Part shown: positions 7,885 through 17,039 of the stretch, piece by piece
Position numbering within the stretch: position 1 is the first letter of the stretch
How the letters are laid out: each line of letters opens with the position of its first letter
DNA from: Chara braunii
Lineage: Eukaryota > Streptophyta > Charophyceae > Charales > Characeae
Direction of reading: 5' to 3'
Assembly (NCBI GenBank): GCA_003427395.1
Contig: BFEA01000010.1
Span: 6,085,811 to 6,106,572, forward strand
DNA length: 20,762 nucleotides
Program-made: the position numbers and the translations under genes
Notes under the pieces: model-generated
Database searches by the model: none
What the model saw: the letters and a program-made list of their open reading frames with translations, nothing else
Told to the model about the DNA's origin: nothing

Positions 7885-8970
7885 AAATGTTATGAGAGGG
7901 AAGAAGGATGCCAATGCTCTAGCGCAGGCTCGACGGAAAAGGTTGAAGTCCCTTGACATTAAGCTCGCAGATATTACAACTTTCGTCACACACTCGGCTT
8001 GCTCGATCTTCTGCCGCACGTCATGGACCACATCCTTGAGGACATTGTCGACATTGACTGGGTGGGGACGCATATTGCTCAGGCGCAGTTGGTCACGAAG
8101 TTTTTCAATCGCCATAGTCATGCTCGCAAGGTTTTGCAGGAGTTCACGTTGATGGCACTATTGCTTTCTGTTGAGACTCGCTTTGGCACGCATGTCATTG
8201 TGATGAGACGACTTCCGTTACTGCAAACGAAACTTATGCAGGTGGTCATTGATGATCGATATAAGGACACTGTCTGGTCAACGAAGAAGATTTGAGATGA
8301 TGCCGCGGAGGTTACAGCATGTGTCGGGTCTCCTCTATGGTGGGAAGATATGAGAGCGGTGTGCAAGTTGTTGGATCACATCATGAACATGTTGTAGATG
8401 GTGGACAATGACACGAAGCAGATAGGTGACATTTGCGTCGGTATGATAAGATGACCATATCTTGTTTAAATGTCTGTGTTGGTTTTAATCGGGAGGAGCA
8501 AGATGTGGGGCTTGAGGTGTTTGACAGACGTCGAACCATGTTCAAGTCACTGGCTCATGCAGCTGCCATGATGTTGGATCTTGAGTTTTGAAAACCCTAC
8601 ACTGCGCAGGGGTTGATTGCTGCTTTGGTTCAGTTCGGCTACCGTGAGAGCTCAAACCAGCACAAGGAGGTCGTCACAACCATCCACAAGTTTCATGCTA
8701 GGGAGCCACCATTGCACAACATGGCCATGGATCGGGCGGCACGGAGCCATAGCCATCCAGCCAGTTTCTGGGAGTCTAAGCAAAAGAGATTCCCGCATAC
8801 GGCCCTCGTCGTCGGCAGGATCCGTCGTATGTGGGCGACGGCATCACCTTGCGAGAGAGCTTGGTCCCACTGTAGCTTCATCCACTCCAAATCTCATAAC
8901 AACTTGGAGGTTGCACAGGCCGAGAAGCTCATGTGATGCCACTCGAACATTCGGCTTCTTGACAGACCCC
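7690..8970 (+). pseudogene. hAT-family transposase, C-terminal two thirds
   Basis: Plus-strand frames together give a hAT transposase of the DUF659 type. It starts at TIMTDGWTNI, with LVGTT and GAKYVATN. Then come KSLDIKLADITTFVT, and after a deletion VMDHILEDIVDIDWV (8016 on), LVTKFFNRHSHARKVL, ETRFGTH, VVIDDRYKDTVW and a TGA (about 8293). Then ACVGSPLWWEDMRAVCKLLD, a TAG (8396), a frameshift near 8440, FDRRRTMFKSLAH, a TGA near 8588 and KPYTAQGLIAALVQFGY follow. The hAT C-terminal dimerisation motif is clear: FWESKQKRFPHTA, WATASPCERAWS (CERAWS at 8850-8867), HSKSHNNLE and CHSNIRLLD. The N-terminal BED zinc finger and first catalytic region are absent. hAT transposases cut and paste DNA with 8-bp target duplications; this one is dead. 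Confidence 0.92.
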
Positions 8971-9255
8971 CGATCTCGAACAATGCTCCCAATGTCAGGC
9001 CTCGTTCGTACGAGAGTTGGGTGCACTACTCGCAACATTTGGAGGACTTGCCCACCAACCAGCAGCTTGTCTCAGGCCAAGGTTCCCATGCGACGATGAC
9101 ACGAGAGAGAGGATGTGCGTTGTTTCCCGCATGAGAGCCATGCGTCGATTGCGGGAGTTGGACAGGAGGAGGCGTGCTAACAGCAATCGCAAGGCGGTCG
9201 TCAGGGAGGTTGTGGACGAGGCGGGTGTAGAGGAGTTGGCGGCAGGATGTCTATC

Positions 9256-9379
9256 GCGAGTCGTCGACTGTCGGTGGATCACCTTGTACGCAAACTTCAA
9301 CAACGCTGGGAGGTCTACCGCGAGTCGTCGACTGTCGGTGGATGACCTTGTACGCAAGCCTCAACAACGCTGGGACGAG
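9256..9379 (+). repeat. 64-bp direct duplication
   Basis: The word gcgagtcgtcgactgtcggt occurs at 9256 and 9320. The following sequence through caacaacgctggga also repeats with a few changes. The period of 64 bp shifts the frame of any protein read through it. Confidence 0.9.
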
Positions 9380-9549
9380 GGAAGACGTCTTGTATGAGAG
9401 CTCGTCCAGCGACGATGAGGATTTCTTCGGAAATGGCACGCCTGCAACGGGCGTTGACAATGATCCTGACGACCGCCACCCGAATGGAGACAACGACGAT
9501 GGTGCAAGAGGCGACGATTGCTGTGATGGAGGAGATTGGTTGTGGCGAT

Positions 9550-9775
9550 GCTCGACACGTGGAGATGGGGACAGAGTGGGTGACAACGATGGAGCAGGGG
9601 CGATGGTCATGATGCCGGTGACGCTAGTGCAGGGACAGGTGCAGCGGGCTCGACACGTGGAGATGGAAACATAGCGGGCGACAACGATGGTGCAAGGCGG
9701 CTCGATCATGATGACGGTGACATCAGTGCAGGGACAGGTGCACGGGGCTCGACACGTGGAGATGGAGACCATGGC
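9550..9775 (+). repeat. Three ~99-bp tandem repeats coding for an Asp/Gly-rich 33-residue unit
   Basis: The word gctcgacacgtggagatgg begins at 9550, 9648 and 9747, giving periods of 98 and 99 bp. Read in the frame of the last two, each unit starts STRGDGD, contains GDNDGA, and closes with SAGTGA. The first unit is one base short and frameshifted against the others. The repeats lie in the tail behind the hAT pseudogene. Confidence 0.85.
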
Positions 9776-9840
9776 ATCGACTACCGCTTACCCTCGAATG
9801 ACAATGGAGATGGAGGGGACAGCGACAGTCCAAGACTTCT

Positions 9841-9975
9841 TCTGAGGACTCTTTCAGCGACGACGCCCATGAGAAGCGGATCGGCACCGATGATGGGAGC
9901 GGTCTTGCACAAAATGACACCGGGAGTATGCACCGGGACTCTTTCTGAGGACTCTTTCAGCGACGACGCCCGCGA
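9841..9975 (+). repeat. 103-bp direct duplication
   Basis: tctgaggactctttcagcga begins at 9841 and 9944, and both copies continue cgacgccc. A shorter piece (gggactctttc) also occurs at about 9935. This is another single duplication of about 100 bp in the same tail. Confidence 0.85.
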
Positions 9976-10155
9976 GAGGGGAGCAGACCACAGATGCCGC
10001 CTCCTCGACTCATGGGAGACAGTGCATATGATGTGGTACTACAGGAACAAGGTAGCAATCCAGTACCACATCCACTCGCATCAGCAGTCAGATAGGACGC
10101 AGCTGCAGTGAGGTGAGACACAAGAGGACCATCGGTAGTAGAGGAGCAAGACAAT

Positions 10156-10665
10156 ATGCCCCCACCTCGAAGCACGATTGACGTGGGGGAAGGGATTGTG
10201 ACCCGTTCTTGCAGCACACATGGATTTCAGCCCGACGTCGTCAACGGAAGGGTTGCTATGCAGCGTTTAGAGACAGAGAGAGCAGATGCAAATGGCAGCG
10301 CACCGCCTACATTGATTGAGGAGAATGTTATCGCGTGTCTAACTGTTGCTCACCCGGAAGGGGAGGTTTCATACACTCCCGCACCTTAGGAGAGCGCCGA
10401 CGGCCATACCGAGCTCGCATGCCCCACGGGCAATCTTTCGGGTGATAGCGAGTTATTGGCCATGGACTCGGCACTCATCTCTCTCCCAGACTTGTCCACT
10501 TTGATATCTCCCAATTTACCCCAGATGTCATCGCCTCACCTACATCAGCATGTTCGCACAGAGCAAGGTGGTGATGCCTTTAACGAGTTGATGGCGATGC
10601 GATACTCCATCCAAAAGTGTCCACCACACCCACTGTTTTCCGTGTGGGCATACCACGCAAGGTGA
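10156..10665 (+). pseudogene. Uncharacterised 170-codon frame with one internal stop
   Basis: From an ATG at 10156 (MPPPRSTIDVGEGIVTR) the frame is open to a TAG at 10387-10389. It continues in the same frame (SADGHTELACPTGNLSGDSE, then MDSALISLPDLSTLISPN) to 10665. The sequence may then pass to another frame near 10640-10799 (KVNLGKAKTATRQCPNGP, SLSDLFDGLPPCGGGEEGG). Composition is balanced and not repeat-driven, so it was probably once coding. I do not recognise it. It lies on the same strand downstream of the hAT pseudogene, so it may be the far part of that element's ORF or a captured host fragment. Confidence 0.45.
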
Positions 10666-11113
10666 ACCTTGGTAAGGCTAAGACGGCAACACGACAATGT
10701 CCCAATGGTCCCCGCAGCACTGTACAGCGCAGTCTATCCGATTTGTTTGATGGACTGCCTCCATGCGGTGGCGGGGAGGAGGGTGGCTTTGTGGCATGAG
10801 GCGCAGTTGACGGAGCAGCAGGCCCTCCAGGTCCGTCGTCACATTCAGAGCAAAAGTCCGCCAACGCAGCCGGTGGGGTGGACAGCGGTGATCAGCTGCA
10901 GCAGCGTTTGGCAGGTTCGTCAACATAACATGCTCATCACGACGACCCCCATAGACGGTTATCGAGCGCCCCACACACATTTCATGGGCAGCGGCAGCTC
11001 CTAGAAGGGTCAGCGATGGCACATCGTCGCGTAGACGCCCCCCTACTACCCTGCGACATGCAATCACAAGCGTCACCGCCACGAACACTGCTAAGGCCAC
11101 ATAGCAGCCTATA

Positions 11114-11752
11114 GTGGGGTCATCGGCGACAGCACCTCGTGTCGACGATCCTCGCAGTTGTGCTTGTTCTGTGACTGCTGTATTGCCGATGGTATTCTAT
11201 AACCGCAGGACCATAGATGGGGGGTTCGGTGAGCAAGGAGTTGGAAGTGATTGTAGGCCATCAGTACCGTCTATGGGGACACGATCCATCGAGATTGTTG
11301 GTGGTGCTCGCGACAACGCCATGAGAGAGTACAAGGACCGACATGGGAGTACTTTGCCGACAAATACATCGGATGTCGCTTTCACAAGGGTCGTGAAGGC
11401 GAGTCTTTCTTGGGCGGGGAAGAAGGACGCGGCAAGGAGATCGTCACCACATATGCATCCTCATCCGAGGCTTTCCTGCCCTGCACATCTGGAGGATGGA
11501 GAGATTGCACCAGAGAGAGGTGCATTGGATGATGGAGGGAGGACTGTAGGAGGAATAGGAGGCACGATTCAGAGATCGGATCGTGTGCATCAGGCTGGCA
11601 TAGTTGCTGCGATGGACGACCGCTGTCAGAGGGCGCGGTGTCCCGGCCCTCTGTGCGTCAGGCTCCTGTTTGGTACCAGCACCTTGCTCGGACGCCTGTG
11701 GCTCATCGGGCTGCTCCCAAACCTCCGTGACTCTTCTGGAAAATCCGAATAG
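11114..11752 (+). pseudogene. Uncharacterised open frame, possible end of the same element
   Basis: The frame has 212 codons with no stop and includes a segment that looks like real protein, NAMREYKDRHGSTLPTNTSD followed by VAFTRVVKASLSWAGKKDA. The remainder is Arg/Gly-rich and less convincing. I found no family motif. It lies at the right-hand end of the coding-like stretch that begins with the hAT pseudogene at 7690. After it the sequence loses coding character. It may be a decayed accessory protein of the transposon. The start given is only the first start codon of the frame. Confidence 0.35.
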
Positions 11753-12640
11753 TCCCCCGCTATGGGTCGGTTGAGACAGTGATTGCACCCAACAAAAGGG
11801 TGCGCCACTAGGCTTTCCATTGGTCCACACAGGCTCGGCGCCCTGCTGTACAACAAAGCACTACCAGCCTGTGGCCGTGGTAGCCGCTGGGCTCGCCTAG
11901 GGACGCGGATGTAAATAGACCGGCGCAGTCTTTTCTATTGCGCGCCGATCGCTCCCTGGTCAGGTTGGTGGTCGCTGTCAGAGAAAGAGAGGTTAAGCAA
12001 AAAAGTACAAGAAAAGTGAAAAGAAAACTAAAGGTCTAATCTGCACGACTGAACTGCGTACCTTAGTTTGGGGAAATCTGACGACCTTTGGTTACTTTGT
12101 CGTAACATTTTCGTTCTTTTCTTTATTATTATTATTATTATTACTAGTATTTTTGAACTCTTAGACGCGGCTCTCTTTTGATTGTAGTCACTTCGCGGGA
12201 AGGGCCGTCAACGGTTCGAATTCGAACCTGAATAATCTGATGGCCTAGACTGTCAGACCCTACGTTTCCCATTACTGTAAGTCTAGTCCGCGGGTCGCAA
12301 TCAGCGCAAAACCCCAAAATAGGGGCAGCCAGGCCGCTTCGATAGGAAGCTCATCACCCCCTGTGGGAGGTCATGAACCCCCTCCTTGCCATCGGACGTG
12401 GGTACTCGGTAGGGCCGGTAGTGATAACTCGAGGGCTTCTTTTGAGGAGAAAATCTGATGGTTGGTGTCCCGTTATGGGACCACCAGGCTGAATCGCAAG
12501 GGTTAGAGAGCGATGGTAACGCTGCGGGGCTCTGCTCGTGTCCTGACCTTTGAGCTTCGTTTTTCCTATGTTCTAAATTATTTAACTTTTTTTTATTTTT
12601 ATCAATTTTCGAACTCCAAACCATTACCTGAGTTCTCATT
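11753..12640. other. Intergenic stretch: microsatellite, palindrome, no gene
   Basis: I see no convincing gene here. The stretch contains a small hairpin (gcaccc/gggtgc at about 11786-11804), a (TTA)n microsatellite at about 12122-12144 and a perfect 16-nt palindrome at 12213-12228. Another compact stem (cccc aaaata gggg) lies near 12312-12326. The GC content falls from the transposon side to the right. If the hAT element has a right terminal inverted repeat it should lie in here, but I cannot match it to a left end because that end is lost. Confidence 0.5.
12213..12228. repeat. Perfect 16-nt palindrome
   Basis: ggttcgaattcgaacc is its own reverse complement. It could be a binding site for a dimeric protein or a chance word. 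No gene start lies directly beside it. Confidence 0.7.
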
Positions 12641-12671
12641 AGTGCACGGGAATCTCGGCATGTCTATGCTC

Positions 12672-12678
12672 TATAAAA
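12672..12678 (+). promoter_or_regulatory. TATA box (tataaaa)
   Basis: The sequence gctctataaaagcg matches the plant TATA consensus. A transcription start about 30 bp downstream would be near 12700, and the 158-residue frame begins at 12879. Three upstream ATGs (about 12709-12745) lie in the presumed leader, so the leader may be spliced or translation may reinitiate. Confidence 0.5.
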
Positions 12679-12878
12679 GCGAGGTTGTTCTCAAGTCCCC
12701 CTACAAATATGTGGAGTGCACATCATTGCTAGTAGATGCCAAATGCGCCCTTCACTCTGAGAGCCGGAACTCTGCTCGCGGCTAATTGCTTGATAGTACT
12801 ACCAGCAGCATAAGTCTTTCAGAGCGCTACTTTGGGCGGTCGGCCTAACGTTGTGCAGGACCTGTCAATAGTGCGGCT

Positions 12879-13355
12879 ATGGCGCGTAGCAATGGCCTTT
12901 TTGGCTATAGGTCAGGCCATCCAAGATTCTACTGGAGCTGGGAACCGATGCGCGAAGAAAGGGCTACCGTAGACGCCTGCCTAAGCTGTAGTAAAAGTGA
13001 CGGCTTAGCAAGACTGAAGATAAACATTTACGGAGGGAAGGAGCAGGAGATGAGGGAGGATGCAAAGGTTCAGGGTGTAATTACGGAGGCTCATGACCGA
13101 GCCGAGCGGAGGTTCAGAAGGGACGGAGTGACTACGAGCTTAAAGGTAACGGTTACTTACCATGAAGAGAAGACCTCCACGAGCACGACCGAGACAGAAC
13201 AGGAGGAGCTGGACCAGGACTCTGAAGCAGAGTCCGAGGCCAGCGACGCACAAACCAGGTCATTCCACGGACTGGAGCAATGGCGAAGAGAGTACCCGCC
13301 AACGGAATCGGTAGAGGATGGGCCTGAGGCTAGTTCTGCCCAGCGGAGGGACTGA
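12879..13355 (+). CDS. Hypothetical small protein, 158 aa, acidic C-terminal half
   Basis: The ATG lies in strong context (gctATGGcg) and the frame runs 158 codons to a TGA. The N-terminal part is aromatic and basic (GYRSGHPRFYWSWEP). A Cys pair (CLSC) follows at residues 35-38. Then comes a charged helix (EAHDRAERRFRRDG, residues 70-83) and a beta strand with VTVTY at residues 90-94. The rest is a Glu/Ser-rich disordered tail (residues 100-158). I recognise no family. A TATA box stands about 200 bp upstream. The protein-like alternation and lack of repeats favour a real gene or recent relic. It may be one exon of a longer gene, because coding-like frames continue downstream to 14101. Confidence 0.45.
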   Translation: MARSNGLFGYRSGHPRFYWSWEPMREERATVDACLSCSKSDGLARLKINIYGGKEQEMREDAKVQGVITEAHDRAERRFRRDGVTTSLKVTVTYHEEKTSTSTTETEQEELDQDSEAESEASDAQTRSFHGLEQWRREYPPTESVEDGPEASSAQRRD

Positions 13356-13372
13356 GATTAAGGGAGAAAAGG

Positions 13373-13543
13373 GCCTATCTGCATTGGGGCGGGCCGGTTG
13401 TTGCTGATGTTAGTCTCAAACGAATCATGGGGGTGACGTGTACATACTCAACTGATGGGAAAAACAGGGGTAACAGCCCCTGGGCCGCGATGCAGAAGCA
13501 GAGAAGGACGCAGGTGACTGTAGGCCAGTACGCGCAGTAGGGA
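13373..13543 (+). other. Short open frame, possible exon relic
   Basis: A plus-strand frame after the 158-residue ORF reads LREKRAYLHWGG, then RIMGVTCTYSTDGKNRG and QKQRRTQVTVGQYAQ, then a TAG near 13540. It has no favourable ATG before RIMG. A donor-like word (cag gtgact) lies at about 13511. It carries a Val-Thr-x-Thr-Tyr strand like the preceding ORF. I cannot tell whether it is an exon or chance. Confidence 0.25.
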
Positions 13544-13892
13544 CGAGACGGACGACAAGCACGAGAGAGAGACTAGACCGTGGGAGAGGCAAGCGAATGT
13601 GTATGCTTGGGATGCTGGCATCAACTTGACTTCAGTGCGCAACAAGACAGAGAGAGTGGATGCACATGAGGACCAAGTCGAGAGAATCTCTACCTCAACG
13701 TTCTCGGACGAGCAGGCAAGAGAGAGGTTTTGGCATGCTCACTATGCAAGGCTCATGTGCAGGGGTATGATAACCGTCACGTGTACGTGGAGAGGGCCAA
13801 TGGATAATGAGGGCAAGACAGAAAAGCGATACAGTTACGAGAGAGATGCGCGAGACAGTCAAGAGAGAGAGAGTGAGGACAAGCAGGGTTGA
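13524..13892 (+). other. 122-codon open frame without upstream ATG, possible exon
   Basis: The frame is open from a TAG at 13521-13523 to a TGA at 13890. It reads VYAWDAGINLTSVRN, FSDEQARERFWHAHYARL and GMITVTCTWRGPMDNEGK, and then a charged tail. There is no good initiator before the internal Met residues, so if coding it would be an internal exon. The core again has a charged helix followed by a Val-Thr-Cys-Thr-Trp strand. Part of the openness is due to gag-rich purine sequence, so the call is weak. Confidence 0.3.
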
Positions 13893-13924
13893 TGAGCCCG
13901 TGAAGGCCGTCTCACGACAACATC

Positions 13925-14101
13925 ATGAATGAGGCAATACGAGTGGCAATCAAGAGAGGAAGAGAAGGAGAGACGACCAGAAAATGTCGGGCGCGGTTGA
14001 TATGGGTTTTACCGTGTGAGCAAGACGATGGGTTGGGTCAGCACGAGCGTCACTTATGGTCCGTATGTGGTCAGATTGACAGTGCCTTCCCAAGAGCATG
14101 A
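13925..14101 (+). CDS. Hypothetical 58-aa ORF
   Basis: The ATG at 13925 (catcATGaat) opens 58 codons ending in TGA at 14099-14101. The peptide begins MNEAIRVAIKRGREGETTRK and continues CRARLIWVLPCEQDDG. It has a basic amphipathic helix followed by a hydrophobic strand and an acidic turn. Composition is varied and protein-like, but the length is short enough for chance. It lies just after the frame ending at 13892 and could be a further exon of the same locus. No family is recognised. Confidence 0.3.
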   Translation: MNEAIRVAIKRGREGETTRKCRARLIWVLPCEQDDGLGQHERHLWSVCGQIDSAFPRA

Positions 14102-14193
14102 CACGGGAACGAGAATAGTAGCCTTGTAAGTGTTATGCAAAGAGAGCGCAAATTGCAAGCTCGGAAGACGAGATTGACAAAGGGGAGGATTTG

Positions 14194-14203
14194 TTTAAAA
14201 AGG
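14194..14203 (+). promoter_or_regulatory. TATA-like box (tttaaaaagg)
   Basis: The word tttaaaaagg stands 107 bp upstream of the ATG at 14310. It closely resembles the ttataaaaagg box at 17527-17537. The distance to the start codon is similar in both cases. Confidence 0.35.
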
Positions 14204-14309
14204 GGTTGATGTCACCACATTTGCTTGCTGCTGGCACTTGCCAATCTGGTTTCATCACAACGAGTGACAACACGCGACCAGACCCGTGACAACGTCTTGT
14301 GGCTAAAAA

Positions 14310-14485
14310 ATGTCATTTAGCGACAGGCTTGAGAGTGCTTCCTTTTCCCAGACTCTGGATTTCAGTCAGCACCTGCACATCCGTGAGTAGACCTGTGAAC
14401 CTAGCGACTGTAACATAGTCATTTAACTTTCTTTACAGCAGGGACTGAGAGTGATGTGAAATCTTGTTTTCTTCAATCAAATTAA
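14310..14485 (+). CDS. Candidate two-exon micro-gene, 39 aa
   Basis: An ATG at 14310 opens 73 nt of coding sequence to 14382. There a consensus donor (cc gtgagt) starts a 56-nt putative intron, 14383-14438, ending in a strong acceptor (tttaactttctttacag). Unspliced, the frame hits a TAG five nt into the intron region. Spliced, it continues across the junction with a Pro codon and ends at a TAA at 14483-14485, giving 39 residues that start MSFSDRLESASFSQ and end KSCFLQSN. A second donor-like gtaagt follows the stop directly. The Ser-rich peptide has no recognised family. The intron features are the main evidence, and chance remains possible. Confidence 0.3.
14383..14438 (+). other. Putative short GT-AG intron
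   Basis: It starts gtgagtagacc and ends atttaactttctttacag. A pyrimidine-rich 3' end and a branch-point-like ttaac about 13 nt before the acceptor are visible. At 56 nt it is at the low end for plant introns. Confidence 0.35.
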
Positions 14486-17039
14486 GTAAGTTGTGGACTC
14501 CGTTGGTGTTAACTGCTGCTTCGAGGCATTCTCGTATGAGACTCGTTGTTAGAGAAACGAGTTGACCTTGCACAAATTTAGTTCAACAGAAGAGATTTGG
14601 GCTTAAGCATGTGAGTAATTACTGGACCTTATGACGAGATTTTGGGAGAAAGGAAGCTAATCTGGGTGTGAACATGATGCGAGGATACACCTGATAATGT
14701 GTGACCATAGTAATGAATATTTTGCTTTGGATAAACCTATTTAGTTACCTTTCCTGCCACTGCTGCAGATCATTGTAATAGCTAGAGGTGTGGACGTTTG
14801 ACGATGTATTGAGAGTGAACGGCTTATTTGAGGGACAAGCCACACCTAAATCGAGTCGAAAACTGATCTACATGACCCTTAAGTGGTTGCTGTCAGTCCG
14901 TAATCAGTGCAGATCGTGACGCCCTTACCTACTCTCATTGAGTTGTGTGGTGTACCGTGACCTTCAAGGACCAACACGATGATAATTAGCGGTAGAACTG
15001 ATTATCAGCAACCCTAGATTATTCTGGGCTGCGTACCGTGCGGTTACTTTCACCCTTCTTGTGACGAGGGGAGCAACAAGTAAAAAGAGGGTCGAAACAA
15101 CGTTCTTAATTGTCTTGCAATCGAGATATTTCCATTTGGTCGTGATTGATGGTAAGGGGCGTGTGTGGTGAGGTCAGACTTTCCATGACAGAAGGGTAGA
15201 GTAAGTTTATGTTTGATGTCATCAAAACACTGACGGGAAGTTCGCTGTTTATTATCCCTTGGTTGTTGCCCTCTGTTATCCAAGTGTTTTTGCCAGCTCA
15301 AGCGATGTGATTTCGCGGGCAGTATGTAAAAGAGGAAAACGAGAGGGATGATGACGCGGGTCTTAACGGGCTGAGCGTCGGACTATAGGGCGTGAACTAG
15401 GAGAGACATCCTGTTCTGTTCTGTGCAGAAGTCGTGATCTTCGCCCTTGAAAGTTCATACGAGCATGAGGTCTGATGCGCCCACGTGTACACATACGTTC
15501 GTGCGAAAACACTATCATGCAGGCTCGCAGGGCAGGCAACTGGTCGTATGGGCCTGTTGGTGCTTATGTGGCTGCATGATCTAGTCTGTAAGCCCCTGTA
15601 TGAGTGTGAACGCACGCTCTATCTAACTGGCGAAGCAGTCACCCTATCACTCCGGTTAAATTTAGACGAGTGATCATTTTCAGTTCTCTCTAAGTACCGG
15701 GTCTGAGTGATGAAGAAAAAAGTTAAGAAAAATCTCTTATTTAATTGCCAAGTTTTTACTTGATGGTGATTAGTACTAGCTGTGATTAGCGTTCATAACG
15801 TTAACAAGGATCGACACCGGAGGGCGGGGGTAAGTCGAAAGGAGGAATTTACCTGAGCATCGCCTGCCCTTACTTTTGATATTGAGCAACCTCAAAGTCT
15901 GGTGATGCCCATGCAGAGGCTGTGATGTTTTCTCTCAACTATATCCACAGGCGCCTTAGCGACCTAGGAGCCTTTTAAGAAACCAGATTGGACCGAGTTG
16001 AAGGGTGACTTCGTGAGTACATTGGATCTACCCGTAATTGTAATCGAACTTTTGGATAAAGTATGGAGCTCTTTCGTCAAAACGAAATCTAAAGATATGA
16101 TTAATCCTACCAGTCTGCACAGAGAATACCCTATCACTCAAGACCGGAGGCAGTCATGACTGTTGGCCACCCCCATTGGGCACTGCCTGACAATACACAC
16201 ATACCCTTGTGCTCGGAATGGTCAGATGGACTTAGAACTGGAACTATGAAAGTTGGTTCGGCGCGCAGGTAGTTAGCAGCCAAAACCACTGCAGCACACT
16301 CAAAAATAGCTTAGCCACTTTATGTTCGAATTGTAACCGGACTGCCAATACTCTGAACTCTCACTGGGCATACTGGTTACGGCTACTTAGCGATTGAGCA
16401 GTGCCTCATCACGAGTCATTTCCCTGGGGAGTACGGTCCGATCGCAGCCAGTGGACCATACTGAGTCTGTGTTGCAGTCTGGTATAATTTCAAAAACCAA
16501 CCAGCCGAGAAGAATCAAGAGCAGGCTACATTCAAAACCTCAGCACAGATACTAATCTAAAGACCAACTGTTGGTCAGGCATCAAAAGGAAACCGTGAAG
16601 TTGGCATTACTCAGATTCAACTACCATATTTGGGACAGATAAGGCCTGCAGTTAATATACCAACCTGTCACCCTCACGGGTAAAAACTCGACAAGCCCAG
16701 GCGGTGAATGGTCATCTATGAGATTTAGGTGCTCCGAAGTGTGAACTCGACACTCACTCACCAACTCTACTCATGAGTGCAAACCAAACAGTTAAGAACA
16801 AGCGTTTTTATTGAGCCCTGAAAGCCATTTTCGTGAGTCTGTTCTGATCGAACTACTACCTGTCAGACGATCAGAGCAGTTTCCATACTAATACAGAAAC
16901 AGGGGGATGATTCTTGCAGGCTGGTGCTAATGATCTCGTAGCAGAATGAACTTCTAAGGGTAAATTCAATATCAATCCTTGACTGAAAGGACAAACGAAG
17001 CACTTTGATCGACTCTAGCGACTTAGACCATTAGGAACC
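14486..17039. other. Long stretch without a supported gene
   Basis: About 2.5 kb of moderately AT-rich sequence has no repeat array and no transposon protein that I recognise. Frames here are short. A minus-strand frame at 15050-15301 and a plus-strand frame without ATG at 15968-16159 (PFKKPDWTELKGDFVSTLD, then VIVIELLDKVW) look slightly protein-like but are within chance length. The word ccctatcactc occurs twice, near 15642 and 16132. This could be an intron or intergenic DNA of a host locus that includes the flanking small ORFs, or an unknown non-coding element. Confidence 0.4.

Larger units (their letters stand above)
8971..9990 (+). pseudogene. Downstream coding tail of the hAT ORF, acidic and repeat-rich
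   Basis: After the hAT motif the plus strand stays coding-like in shifting frames. First comes an Arg-rich helix, MRAMRRLRELDRRRRANSN around 9130-9190. Next is a 64-bp direct duplication (copies from 9256 and 9320), then YESSSSDDEDFFGNGTPATG near 9393-9450, then Asp/Gly-rich repeats. Many hAT ORFs carry an acidic tail after the dimerisation region, and this looks like one that has decayed. I see no catalytic motif in it. The junction between real transposase tail and unrelated sequence cannot be set. Confidence 0.5.

Noticed and set aside
7855-7885. Minus-strand atttggcgccc looks like a retrotransposon primer-binding site after an LTR end
   Set aside because: The extended sequence does not fit the T-arm and acceptor end of a tRNA. 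The same bases are explained by the hAT coding frame on the plus strand, and the copy at 7765 lacks the match.
12190-12300. Possible tRNA around the ggttcgaattcgaacc word
   Set aside because: The word resembles a T-loop, but no acceptor, D or anticodon arms pair around it.
15050-15301. Minus-strand 83-codon frame with a phrase like an RT connection (FDDIKHKLT)
   Set aside because: No other retroelement motif lies before or after it, and the length is within chance for this composition.
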